From: UMGS1519 sp050951095
GTDB lineage: Bacteria > Actinomycetota > Coriobacteriia > Coriobacteriales > Eggerthellaceae
Reading direction: 5' to 3'
Length of the DNA: 64,000 bases
Assembly (NCBI GenBank): GCA_050951095.1
Contig: JBMNIQ010000005.1
Span: 372,001-436,000, forward strand
The notes under the pieces are model-generated. The model saw only the letters and a program-made list of their open reading frames with translations. It did not search any database and had not been told where the DNA came from. This document shows positions 8,637 to 17,395 of this stretch, in pieces. Within the stretch, counting starts at the first letter, position 1; the number at the start of each line of letters is the position of its first letter. Made by a program: the position numbers and the translations under genes.

Positions 8637-9534
8637 GGCCCAGAAGGATCATGTCCTGAAGCAGGCATCGTGCACGTTCGGCGTCTTCGACGGCTTCCAT
8701 GTAGGCCATCAGTACCTGGTGCAGCAGGCCATCGAGACGAACGACGAACCGGATGCGCGCAGCGTCGCGCTGACGTTCGACATCGATCCCGACGAGGTGT
8801 TCCATCCCACGCGCCTGCGCAAGCTGCTGCGCAATGCGGACCGCATCGACATGTTGGCGGAAAGCGGCATCGACGCCGTGGTGGTCATTCCGTTCACGCC
8901 GGATTTCTATTCCAGCTCGCCCGAGCAGTTCCTGAAGAACACGTTCGCCGACAACGTGCCGGCGCACCTGCATATCGGCGAGGACTTCCGCTTCGGCGCG
9001 AAGGCGGCCGGCACCGTGGACGACCTGAAGGCATGGGGCGCCGCGAACGGCTGCCAGATCCATGCGCACCATCTGGTGAGCGCCGACGGCAAGCCCATCA
9101 CGGCCACGCGCATCCGCACGCTTCTGGGCGAATGCAAGATCCGGGAGGCGAACCGCTTGCTGGGCCGCCCGTACTTCCTGCGCGAGACCGTGCATGCGGG
9201 CCGTGGCGAAGGGGCGGACATGGGCTTCCGCACGGCGAACTTCATCGTGGCGGAGCACGACATGACGTTGGGCGAGGGCGTGTACGCCGCATATGCCACG
9301 GTGAACGGCACGAAGTGCAAGGCCGCCGTGTCCGTGGGCGTGTCGCCGACGTTCGAGGAGCGCACCGTGGCGAACGTCGAAGTGCACATCCTGGATTTCG
9401 AGGGCGACCTGGTGGGGAAGGCCATCAAGGTCGAGTTCATCGAGTTCCTGCGCCCCATGATCAAGTTCGACAACGTGGACGACCTGATTGCCGCCGTGAA
9501 GGACAACATCGGCTGGGTGCGGCGTAATCTCTAG
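8611..9534 (+). CDS. ribF: bifunctional riboflavin kinase / FAD synthetase
   Basis: Converts riboflavin to FMN and FMN to FAD. The GTG at 8611 follows CAAGGAG with good spacing and gives 307 residues; it lies inside the 3' end of truB. The N-terminal nucleotidyltransferase domain has GVFDGFHVGHQYLV (HxGH-type) near 22-35 and ATRIRTLLGECKI near 165. The C-terminal flavokinase domain has GFRTANF, GEGVYAAYATVNG and SVGVSPTFEE. An in-frame ATG at 8548 would add 21 residues and has no better ribosome site. Confidence 0.94.
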   Translation: MAAIYTLDEAQKDHVLKQASCTFGVFDGFHVGHQYLVQQAIETNDEPDARSVALTFDIDPDEVFHPTRLRKLLRNADRIDMLAESGIDAVVVIPFTPDFYSSSPEQFLKNTFADNVPAHLHIGEDFRFGAKAAGTVDDLKAWGAANGCQIHAHHLVSADGKPITATRIRTLLGECKIREANRLLGRPYFLRETVHAGRGEGADMGFRTANFIVAEHDMTLGEGVYAAYATVNGTKCKAAVSVGVSPTFEERTVANVEVHILDFEGDLVGKAIKVEFIEFLRPMIKFDNVDDLIAAVKDNIGWVRRNL

Positions 9535-9613
9535 CGTTTCTCCTGCTCACAGTTGAATAATTGCCTTTAGCGGCAATGTGGGAATTCTCTTCCAGACTTA
9601 TGCGATTTTCCCG

Positions 9614-9619
9614 TAAAAT
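9614..9619 (+). promoter_or_regulatory. possible -10 element upstream of hppA
   Basis: TAAAAT at 9614-9619 lies in the AT-rich start of the 272-nt gap before hppA. The matching -35 (TTCCAG about 9590-9595) is poor, so this is weak. A small hairpin (ATTGCC/GGCAAT, about 9560-9577) just after ribF may end the preceding operon. Confidence 0.25.
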
Positions 9620-9806
9620 ACTGACTGGCGCTTTTTGCGCTGTCATGCAGATCCGCCGGTTTTCCCAGTTCCTGCGCAGACAGGGCTGACGGAACGCGTA
9701 TCGGGCCTTCGGGAGCAAGCGGCAAGGGAGCGATTGTTCGCAAAGGCAGGCGCGGCATCCCTCCGGTACCTGCAGGGCAAGTATCGTTCTATGCTAGGAG
9801 GGAACC

Positions 9807-11930
9807 GTGACATATTCCGTCGCAATCATGGCCCCCATCGCCGCCTTGATCGGCATTCTGGTGGCCATGTACCTCGCACGCTGGGTCCTGCGTCAGGATC
9901 CCGGCAACGACAAGATGAACGGCATCTCGCAGAAGATTCAGCAGGGCGCCCAGGCGTTCCTGATGAGCGAGTACAAGGTGCTGGCCATCTTCATGATTAT
10001 CGTGTTCGTGGTCATGGGCGTGTTCCTGAGCTGGATCACCGCCCTGGCATTCCTCACGGGCGGCATCCTCTCTGCGGCTGCCGGCTATGTGGGCATGTAC
10101 GTCGCCACGCGCGCGAACACCCGCACCACGCATGCTGCGGAGGATTCCGTGGCGAAGGCTCTGAAGATCAGCTTCCGCTCCGGCCTGACCATGGGCCTGT
10201 GCGTTGCCAGCTTCGCCCTGATGGGCCTTTCGCTGTGGCTGATCCTGCTGGTGTTCGGCGTTGACACGCTGGAGCTTATGAAGACGCATGTGGGCATGGT
10301 CGAGGGCTTTGCCACCGGCGCCTCGTCCGTCGCGCTGTTCGCCCGTGTCGGCGGCGGCATCTACACGAAGGCGGCCGACGTCGGCGCCGACCTGGTCGGC
10401 AAGGTCGAGGCGGGCATCCCCGAGGACGACCCGCGCAACCCCGCGACGATCGCCGACAACGTGGGCGACAACGTGGGCGACGTGGCCGGCATGGGCGCCG
10501 ACCTGTTCGAGTCCTACACGGGCTCCATCATCGCGCCTACGATCCTGGCCGTCACGCTTGCTTCCCTGGGCTACTTCGGCGCATTCGGCAGCACGGACAT
10601 GATCTGGGCCACCGTGGTTCCGCTGGTCATTGCGGCCTGCGGCATCATCACGTCCATCTGCGGCCTGCTGGTGGTCCGTACGAACGAGGGCGCGGACCTG
10701 CATAAGGCCCTGAACCGCGGCACGTACCTGGCGGCCGGCCTGGAGATCATCGCCATCTTCGTGATCTTCTCGCTGTGGAACGGCCAGACCACGGATGCGC
10801 AGCCCATGTGGCTGTTCGGTTCCGTGGTATGCGGCCTGGTTGCCGGCATCCTGGTGGGCAAGACCACGGAGTACTTCACGTCCGACCACTACAATCCCGT
10901 GAAGAAGATCGCCGAGGCATCCGAGACGGGCGCAGCGACGAACATCATCCAGGGCCTGTCCACGGGCATGCTCTCCACGATCATCCCCATCCTGCTGGTC
11001 AGCTTCGCCATCATCGGCGCTTACTACTTCGGTAACCTGGCATTCCCGAATGCCGTCATCCCCGACGGCGGCATCGCCGTCGGCCTGTTCGGCGTGGCTC
11101 TGGCTGCAACGGGCATGCTGTCGAACACCGCCATCACGATCGGCGTCGACGCGTACGGCCCCGTTGCCGACAACGCCGGCGGCATCGCCGAGATGGCCGG
11201 TCTTCCCGAAGAGGTCCGCGACCGCACGGACTCCCTGGATGCCGTGGGCAACACCACGGCGGCCATCGCGAAGGGCTTCGCGATTTCGTCCGCAGGCCTG
11301 GCAGCCGTCTCCCTGTTCGTGTCCTATCAGGCCACGATGCATGCGGCTCTGCCGAACTTCTCCCTTACGCTGACGGACCCCACCATCGTTGCCGGTATCT
11401 TCATCGGCGCGTTGATGCCGTTCATGTTCGCGGCCATCACCATGGGTGCCGTCTCGAAGGCGGCCTACGAGATGGTCGAGGAAGTGCGCCGCCAGTTTCG
11501 TGAGATCAAGGGCATCATGGAGTACAAGGCCGAGCCCGAGTACGACAAGTGCGTGGCCATCTCCACGAACGAGGCGCTGCATCAGATGCTGCTTCCCGGC
11601 ATCCTGGCCGTCATCGTCCCCATCGTCATCGGCTGCCTGAACCCGGCAATGCTGGGCGGCTTCCTGGCCGGCGCCGTGGCTACCGGCATGTTGATGGCAA
11701 TCTTCATGTCGAACGCCGGCGGTGCTTGGGACAATTCGAAGAAGTACATCGAGAGCGGCGCGCACGGCGGCAAGGGCTCCGAAGCCCACAAGGCTGCCGT
11801 GGTCGGCGATACCGTGGGCGATCCGTTCAAGGACACGTCCGGCCCGTCCATGAACATCCTGATCAACCTGATGACCATCATCTCGCTGACATTCAGCCCG
11901 CTGTTCATCATGTGCCAGACCATCCTGTAA
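9807..11930 (+). CDS. hppA: K+-dependent membrane-bound pyrophosphatase (ion pump)
   Basis: Integral membrane enzyme that couples pyrophosphate hydrolysis to H+ or Na+ export. The 707-residue protein has about 16 hydrophobic segments and the substrate-binding signature ADVGADLVGKVEAG followed by DNVGDNVGDVAGMGADLFE (about 190-235). The GNTTAAIAKG stretch near 475 has Ala where K+-independent enzymes have Lys, so a K+-dependent type is expected from family knowledge. H+ versus Na+ specificity cannot be read with confidence here. The GTG start is preceded by TAGGAGGGAA. Confidence 0.96.
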   Translation: MTYSVAIMAPIAALIGILVAMYLARWVLRQDPGNDKMNGISQKIQQGAQAFLMSEYKVLAIFMIIVFVVMGVFLSWITALAFLTGGILSAAAGYVGMYVATRANTRTTHAAEDSVAKALKISFRSGLTMGLCVASFALMGLSLWLILLVFGVDTLELMKTHVGMVEGFATGASSVALFARVGGGIYTKAADVGADLVGKVEAGIPEDDPRNPATIADNVGDNVGDVAGMGADLFESYTGSIIAPTILAVTLASLGYFGAFGSTDMIWATVVPLVIAACGIITSICGLLVVRTNEGADLHKALNRGTYLAAGLEIIAIFVIFSLWNGQTTDAQPMWLFGSVVCGLVAGILVGKTTEYFTSDHYNPVKKIAEASETGAATNIIQGLSTGMLSTIIPILLVSFAIIGAYYFGNLAFPNAVIPDGGIAVGLFGVALAATGMLSNTAITIGVDAYGPVADNAGGIAEMAGLPEEVRDRTDSLDAVGNTTAAIAKGFAISSAGLAAVSLFVSYQATMHAALPNFSLTLTDPTIVAGIFIGALMPFMFAAITMGAVSKAAYEMVEEVRRQFREIKGIMEYKAEPEYDKCVAISTNEALHQMLLPGILAVIVPIVIGCLNPAMLGGFLAGAVATGMLMAIFMSNAGGAWDNSKKYIESGAHGGKGSEAHKAAVVGDTVGDPFKDTSGPSMNILINLMTIISLTFSPLFIMCQTIL

Positions 11931-11965
11931 CGCATATCTGCCGATACCGCATTTGCCTGCACTGC

Positions 11966-12008
11966 GAAGGCCCGTCTTTCTCGTTGGGGAAGGGCGGGTC
12001 TTCCGTTA
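11966..12008 (+). terminator. terminator-like hairpin after hppA
   Basis: GAAGGCCCG at 11966-11974 pairs with CGGGTCTTC at 11995-12003 (9 bp including one G-T pair). It lies 36 nt after the hppA stop, followed by only a weak T-stretch. Confidence 0.6.
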
Positions 12009-12352
12009 TCCTGGGGCGGCATCATTCGATGCGCGGGGCGGTCGCCGCGCGCCGCCAGGCGTCGCACGTGCTCCGGTGCCCCAGCGGAACGGGATGCGAT
12101 TTTCAGATGCTTTTCAGCTTTACGCCGTTCGCGAAGTTTTTTCTCCGCACGTACTGTGAAAACAGGGGCGTTGGGCGTATGATTCCTTCGCTATGGAGAA
12201 GCGTTGCATGCACGCGGGCACTTCGGATGCGCACATTGCGTCTGGGGAGCCGCCGATGCCGTATGCCCCAAACCGGGGCATAGTGCGGCATTCCGCAATC
12301 GGCGCTTCGCGATGATGTACCGGGCAGCAATGCCCGACGAGTTCAAGAAAGG
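12009..12352. other. non-coding gap between hppA and the NERD-like gene
   Basis: About 340 nt with no convincing gene. It becomes AT-richer near 12110-12150 (a T6 run at 12137-12142), and TATGAT at 12179-12184 could be a -10 element for the downstream gene, without a clear -35. No repeat or RNA motif was recognised. Confidence 0.4.
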
Positions 12353-12976
12353 ATGGGCATCTGGCGTATGGGCGCCTCGGATCTAGCTGGTTTTCTGAAT
12401 ATCTTCATGCCGCTTCTGATGGTCGCCGTTGCCGTGGTGCTGTATTTCTGGCGGGGCTGGACGGAGCGCACGGCTCTGCAGTCCGCTATGAAGAACCTTT
12501 CGGGCAACGAATATTCTGTGCTGGAGCATCCCGGCATCCGCACGCCGCAGGGCGTTGTGACCGTGGATTACGCCGTCGTATCCGTGTACGGCATCTTCCT
12601 GGTGGTGACGAGCGATTTCAAGGGCAGGGTAACGGGAAGCGAGGAAGCTTCCGAATGGACGCTGTCTAACCGTCGCGGCTCGCGCCCCGTGGAGAATCCT
12701 CTTACGCGCGTGGATGCGTTCGCACGCGCCATGCGCCGCGCGCTGCCGAATTACCGCTTTGCCCGCCCGGTGGCCATTGTGGCTTATCCCGCGCGCGACA
12801 TCCTGAACGTGCGGTCTACGCAGCATGTGACGTACCTTTCGAAGGTCATGGACATCATCGGCAGCTACAACGTGCAGACGATCTCGTTCTCGCAGGCCAG
12901 CGGCATGGCATCGGCGCTGCGCTATGCGGACGTGAACAGCGGTGCCGACGAAGTGGTGCTCTCTGATATGATGTAA
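12353..12976 (+). CDS. membrane-anchored NERD-like protein with altered catalytic motif
   Basis: A single N-terminal membrane segment (about residues 14-32, LNIFMPLLMVAVAVVLYFW) is followed by a cytosolic domain resembling the NERD nuclease-related fold: VVSVYGIFLVVTSDFKGRVTG near 78-98, a Trp-bearing strand, then NPLTRVDAF near 119. Classical NERD proteins carry an acidic residue and Lys in the strand after GIFVI; here this strand reads VVTSDFKG, so the nuclease residues appear changed. Start uncertain: ATG 12353, or ATG 12368, which is better spaced from GAAAGGA. Function unknown. Confidence 0.6.
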   Translation: MGIWRMGASDLAGFLNIFMPLLMVAVAVVLYFWRGWTERTALQSAMKNLSGNEYSVLEHPGIRTPQGVVTVDYAVVSVYGIFLVVTSDFKGRVTGSEEASEWTLSNRRGSRPVENPLTRVDAFARAMRRALPNYRFARPVAIVAYPARDILNVRSTQHVTYLSKVMDIIGSYNVQTISFSQASGMASALRYADVNSGADEVVLSDMM

Positions 12977-13007
12977 GCGAATTCGCTTGCGTTATTGGAG
13001 GTGTGCC

Positions 13008-13484
13008 GTGCATAAGAACATCATGGTTTCCTATGACGGATCGAAGGAGTCGCTTCATGCCTTGAAGGAGGCCCAGGAGATCCTTGCCACGTCTCCCCAG
13101 ATGAAGCTCTATATCGTGCAGGTGGCATCGGATGCCGAGATAGAGGCGCCCATAGAGATGGGCTGGTACGGCACCATGACGGACTACCAGACCGTCGACC
13201 CGGCGGTGCTGGCAAAGCTGCACGACCGGTTCATGGAGCACAAGACGCAGCAGCTGCACGACGAGCTGGATCGGGCGGTGGCGGACATCCCGAACCCGGT
13301 GGAGATGCACGTGGCAGTCCAGACCATCTCCGTTTCCGACAGTCTGCTGGATTTCGCAAAGCACCATGATGTCGACCTCATCATCATGGGGTGCCGCGGC
13401 CTGGGTGCCATCCGCGGTGTGCTGGGCAGCGTCAGCTATGCCGTGCTGCGTTCGTCCGAAGTCCCCGTGCTGATTGTGAAATAA
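13008..13484 (+). CDS. universal stress protein (UspA family)
   Basis: Cytosolic alpha/beta protein of 158 residues. The N-terminal strand KNIMVSYDGSKES and the C-terminal nucleotide-binding loop GCRGLGAIRGVLGSVS (pattern G-2x-G-9x-G-S) mark an ATP-binding Usp. TTGGAGGTG precedes the GTG start at 13008; the longer frame from 12987 lacks a ribosome site. It ends 7 nt before dnaG. The specific stress role cannot be told from sequence. Confidence 0.9.
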   Translation: MHKNIMVSYDGSKESLHALKEAQEILATSPQMKLYIVQVASDAEIEAPIEMGWYGTMTDYQTVDPAVLAKLHDRFMEHKTQQLHDELDRAVADIPNPVEMHVAVQTISVSDSLLDFAKHHDVDLIIMGCRGLGAIRGVLGSVSYAVLRSSEVPVLIVK

Positions 13485-13491
13485 GGGCCGT

Positions 13492-15375
13492 ATGGCCGGT
13501 TTCAGTCCTGAAGACATACAACGCGTCCGCGAGGCGAACGACCTGGTGGACGTGTTCTCCGAACGCGTGCCGCTGAAGCAGCGCGGAAGGGATTACTGGT
13601 GCTGCTGCCCGTTCCATCAGGAGAAGACGCCCTCGTGCAAGGTGGACCCGTCCACGCAGCTGTGGCACTGCTTCGGCTGCGGCGAAGGCGGCGATGTCTA
13701 CAAGTTCATCGAGAAGATCGACGACCTGGAGTTTCCGGATGCCGTGCGCTATCTGGCGCGGCGCGGGAACGTGGAGATCGCGGAGACGCGCGGCGGCATG
13801 CCGCAGGGCCGCAAGGCGCGCCTGCGCGAGGTCTGCCGCGAGACGGCGGAGTTCTACCATAAGCAGCTCATGCGCGGCAAGGGCGATGGCCCGGATCGCG
13901 CCCGGGCGTACCTGGCCGGCCGCGGGCTGGGCGGCTCGACGCCGAACGATTGGATGCTGGGCTATGCGCCCGGGTCCGGCGCGCTGGTGCGCCATCTGCG
14001 CAGCAAGGGCTTCAAGGCCGATGAGATGATCCAGGCGAACGTGGCGGTGGAGGCGCGCAACGGCTCCGGTCCGCGCGACCGCTTCTTCGAACGCGTCATG
14101 TTCCCCATATGCGATTCGCGTGGCGAGTACATCGCGTTCGGCGGGCGCGTCATCGGCGACGGCGAGCCGAAGTACCTGAACTCGCGCGAGACGCCGCTGT
14201 TCCACAAATCCGAGGTGCTGTACGGCATGGACAAGGCGAAGGCCGCCATGACCGCCACAGGCACGGCTGTGATCTGCGAGGGGTACACGGACGTCATCTT
14301 CCTGCACAAGGCGGGCGTTTCGAATGCCGTTGCCACACTGGGCACGGCGCTCACGATGCAGCATATCAGGCAGATCTCGCGGCATGCCAGCAAGCGCATC
14401 GTGTACCTGTTCGACGGCGACGAGGCCGGCCAGCGCGCGGCGAACCGCGCGCTGGAGTTCATCGACGAGTCCATGACGCCCGAGGCGGGGAAGACGCGCA
14501 TCGAGTTGTTCGCCGTCGTGCTGCCCGACAACCTTGACCCGGCGGACTTCGTGCTGCAGCGCGGCGCCGATGCGCTGCAGGAGCAGCTGGACCACGCGCA
14601 GCCGCTGCTGCAGTTCGGCATCGACCGCCGTCTTGCGCAGTACGATCTGGACACGCCCGAAAGCCGTACGCGCGCCATGGCGGATGCGCTGTCCGTTCTG
14701 GCGCCCATCAAGGATTCCGTCCTGGCGAAGGATTACGCCCTCCAGATTGCCGGGCGCACGCGCAGCCGCGAAAGCGACGTGCTGGAGAAGCTGGCGCAGC
14801 TGAAGAAGCCGCGCCGCTTCGATGCGGATAGCCAGCGGCGTGCGGAGGGCGGGCGCCGGGGCGCGTCTGCCGCAGCACCGGCGCAGCGGCCTGCTTCCGA
14901 GACGCCGCAGCGCTTTCGCCTGTCGCCGGCCGAGGCGAACCGCCGCCGCTCCGAAAGCGAGTTCGTGGGCCTGTGCGCCTCGTATACGCCGTTGGCGCTG
15001 CAGTACGCGCAGCAGCTGTCGCAGACGAATTGGCATGATTCGAACAACGGCCGCGCGGCGGAGCTGGTGCTCGATGTGCTCTCGAAGAACCCGCAGGCCA
15101 CGCCCGCGCAGATCATCTCCGAGGCGTCGCGCGTCATGCCGCAGGCGGCGAACCTGCTGACGTCCGTGCAGAGCACGGACATGCCGCGGGAGGAACTGGC
15201 GCGCTTCCTGTCCGAAGAGCTTGCCATCGGGGACCAGGAGGATGCCATCGCCTCGTTGAAGCAGCAGCTGAGCGACCCGAACCTCCCGAAGGAGGAGGGC
15301 GACCTGCTGAACCAGGCCGTCATCGCCATGCAGGCCGAGCTGCGGCAGATGCGGGCGAACCACACGCCGAAGTAG
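13492..15375 (+). CDS. dnaG: DNA primase
   Basis: Synthesises RNA primers at the replication fork. The 627-residue protein has a CHC2 zinc finger (CPFHQEKTPSC and HCFGCGEGGDVYKF, about residues 38-77), the RNA polymerase domain, and a TOPRIM fold with EGYTDV near 263 and the metal-binding DGDEAGQ near 308. The C-terminal part (about 470-627) is the DnaB-interacting region, preceded by an Ala/Arg-rich linker. rpoD, which often follows dnaG in actinobacteria, is not here. Confidence 0.96.
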   Translation: MAGFSPEDIQRVREANDLVDVFSERVPLKQRGRDYWCCCPFHQEKTPSCKVDPSTQLWHCFGCGEGGDVYKFIEKIDDLEFPDAVRYLARRGNVEIAETRGGMPQGRKARLREVCRETAEFYHKQLMRGKGDGPDRARAYLAGRGLGGSTPNDWMLGYAPGSGALVRHLRSKGFKADEMIQANVAVEARNGSGPRDRFFERVMFPICDSRGEYIAFGGRVIGDGEPKYLNSRETPLFHKSEVLYGMDKAKAAMTATGTAVICEGYTDVIFLHKAGVSNAVATLGTALTMQHIRQISRHASKRIVYLFDGDEAGQRAANRALEFIDESMTPEAGKTRIELFAVVLPDNLDPADFVLQRGADALQEQLDHAQPLLQFGIDRRLAQYDLDTPESRTRAMADALSVLAPIKDSVLAKDYALQIAGRTRSRESDVLEKLAQLKKPRRFDADSQRRAEGGRRGASAAAPAQRPASETPQRFRLSPAEANRRRSESEFVGLCASYTPLALQYAQQLSQTNWHDSNNGRAAELVLDVLSKNPQATPAQIISEASRVMPQAANLLTSVQSTDMPREELARFLSEELAIGDQEDAIASLKQQLSDPNLPKEEGDLLNQAVIAMQAELRQMRANHTPK

Positions 15376-15717
15376 CGGCGCCGCGGCGAACGCGAGCGGC
15401 GGCACGCCGAGGGCTGCCGCGCCCGCGGTGCCGGCAGTGCAGCCGGCGCGCCCTCGGCCGCCGTGCGGCTTCCGAAGATACCGTTGCCTTCGCGCATGGC
15501 AATGCGGCTGCAGGCCCGTCTCGGATGGTGCGTACGTGCCCGTTCCGCGTCTTTCCTGTGAACCGCGGCCTGCGTGTGAAGCTTGTCGCTCCCGCGTGCG
15601 CGCGGGAGGCTACAATAGCGCATGAAGAAAAACGTTGCCGGCTTGGGCAGCGCTGCGATAGCGTCTGCCCTGGAACGCCGGAAGGAAGCATCGACCTTGA
15701 GAAGAAGGAAAAGAACC
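15376..15717. other. GC-rich gap between dnaG and def
   Basis: The 342-nt gap holds a GCCGGC-6nt-GCCGGC hairpin (15430-15447) that may end dnaG transcripts. TACAAT at 15611-15616 is a possible -10 element, but no -35 at normal spacing is seen. An in-frame ATG at 15622 could extend def by 32 basic residues, but those have no peptide deformylase similarity. Confidence 0.4.
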
Positions 15718-16239
15718 GTGAATATCGTCACCGTACCCGATCCGTTGCTGCGCCAGATCTCCGAGCCGGCCGAGATCGGGGATAAATCCCTGAAGAAGCT
15801 TGCGAAGGATATGGCGAAGACCATGTACAAGACGGATGGCGTCGGCATCGCCGCCGTGCAGGTGGGCGTGCTGAAGCGCATGATCGTTATCGATTGCGAC
15901 GTCGAGTCGCGCCGTCGCCGTCCCATCGTGCTCGTGAATCCCGAGATCCTGAAGACGGACGGCCCCGAGCTCACGGAGCGCGAGGGCTGCCTGTCCGTGC
16001 CGGGCATCACCGTGCCCATCACGCGCCCGGCGTTTGCGCAGGTGCAGTATTACGACTTGGACGGCAACCGGCAGCTGATCGAGGGCGACGGCCTGCTGGG
16101 TCGCTGCCTGCAGCACGAGATCGACCATCTGAACGGCCGCACACTGTTCGAGGCGGCGGACCCCATGGACCGCATGGAGGCCATTCGCCTGTACAAGATC
16201 GCGCAGGCCGCGGGCGCACGTCCCGGCGAGACGGAATAG
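15718..16239 (+). CDS. def: peptide deformylase
   Basis: Fe2+-type metallohydrolase that removes the formyl group from nascent N-termini. From GTG 15718 (AGAAGGAAAAG upstream) it has 173 residues. All three family motifs are present: GVGIAAVQVG (motif 1), EGCLSVPG (motif 2, metal-binding Cys) and QHEIDHLNG (motif 3, HExxH-type). The start is set by the usual MNIVTVPDPLLR N-terminus. It precedes fmt, its partner in the formyl-methionine cycle, by 184 nt. Confidence 0.95.
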   Translation: MNIVTVPDPLLRQISEPAEIGDKSLKKLAKDMAKTMYKTDGVGIAAVQVGVLKRMIVIDCDVESRRRRPIVLVNPEILKTDGPELTEREGCLSVPGITVPITRPAFAQVQYYDLDGNRQLIEGDGLLGRCLQHEIDHLNGRTLFEAADPMDRMEAIRLYKIAQAAGARPGETE

Positions 16240-16324
16240 CGCGTCCGCTCGCGCTGCGGCAGGCAGGTGCCCCGGGGCACGGCCCCGACGGCGCTTTGCC
16301 CGCGCCTGAGAGGACGCGGGCGTT

Positions 16325-16350
16325 CCGGACGCTTCGCGAAACGCGTCCGG
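16325..16350 (+). other. hairpin in the def-fmt gap
   Basis: CCGGACGC at 16325-16332 and GCGTCCGG at 16343-16350 form an 8-bp stem, with a smaller TTCGCGAA palindrome in the loop. A second short hairpin (GTGCCCCGGGGCAC) lies near 16267-16280. No T-run follows. It may tune def-fmt co-expression; no function is shown. Confidence 0.4.
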
Positions 16351-16423
16351 TGCAGGAAGGATTGTGGAGCGGTGCGCGGAAGCGCGCCGCATCCGACGGA
16401 TGAATGGAAGGCGATAGAACGAT

Positions 16424-17380
16424 ATGAGGATCGTATTCATGGGCACCCCCCATTTTGCCGCCCAGATTCTGGAGGATCTGTGCCAGCAGCATGAGGTAGT
16501 GGGCGTATTGACGCGCGCCGATGCGGTAAGCGGGCGCGGCAAGGAGAAGGTCCCCTGCGCGGTGAAGCAGGTTGCGTTGGCGCACGGCATCCCCGAAGCG
16601 GAACCCGACACGCTTCGCAACCCCGCTGTGCAGCAGCTCCTGCGCGAATGGGCGCCGGATGCCGTGGTCGTGGCCGCCTATGGCAAGCTGCTCCCGCAAG
16701 AGGTGCTGGACATCCCGCGTTTCGGCTGCCTGAACGTGCATACGTCCATCCTGCCGCATTGGCGCGGCGCCGCTCCGGTGCAGCGCGCCATCCTGGCCGG
16801 CGACGAGGAGGTGGGCGTGTGCATCATGCGCATGGAGACGGGCCTGGACACCGGCGACTACTGCATCTGCCGGACCACGGAAGTGGGGGACAAGACGTAC
16901 CCGGAGATCATGGAGGAGTTGGCGGTCCTGGGATCGTCCGCGCTGCTGACTGCGCTCGAGATGATCGAGACGGGCACGGTTCACTGGACGCACCAGCACG
17001 ACAACCAGGCCACGTATGCCCGCAAGCTGTCGAAGGGCGAGATGTTCATCGCCCCCACGCTGCCTGCCGAGACGGTTCGCCGCCGCATCCAGGCATCCAG
17101 CCATGCCCATCCCGCCCGTTGCGTCATCGCATTCCGCTCCGTAACCGTTGTGGCGGCACGCCGGGTGACGGAGAGCTACATCATCGATAAGATGCGCCGC
17201 CTGCGCCCGGGCCGCATCATCATGTTCGAGAAGCGCCTGTACCTGGGCTGCGCGGACGGTGCGGTGGAGCTTGTCTCCATCCGCCCCGACGGCAAGAAGA
17301 CCATGGACGCGAAGGCGTTTGCCGCAGGCGTTCAGAATGTGAAGTCCGGCCTGATCACATGGGAGGCCCTGCCGCGGTAG
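16424..17380 (+). CDS. fmt: methionyl-tRNA formyltransferase
   Basis: Uses 10-formyl-tetrahydrofolate to formylate initiator Met-tRNA. The 318-residue product starts with the RIVFMGTPHFAAQIL Rossmann-like strand. It has the catalytic region NVHTSILPHWRGAAPVQRAI (about 105-124) and a C-terminal OB-like tRNA-binding domain including YARKLSKGE near 200. GGAAGGCGA precedes the ATG. Length and motifs match the family. Confidence 0.95.
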   Translation: MRIVFMGTPHFAAQILEDLCQQHEVVGVLTRADAVSGRGKEKVPCAVKQVALAHGIPEAEPDTLRNPAVQQLLREWAPDAVVVAAYGKLLPQEVLDIPRFGCLNVHTSILPHWRGAAPVQRAILAGDEEVGVCIMRMETGLDTGDYCICRTTEVGDKTYPEIMEELAVLGSSALLTALEMIETGTVHWTHQHDNQATYARKLSKGEMFIAPTLPAETVRRRIQASSHAHPARCVIAFRSVTVVAARRVTESYIIDKMRRLRPGRIIMFEKRLYLGCADGAVELVSIRPDGKKTMDAKAFAAGVQNVKSGLITWEALPR

Positions 17381-17395
17381 CGGTGGGCGCGCCGT

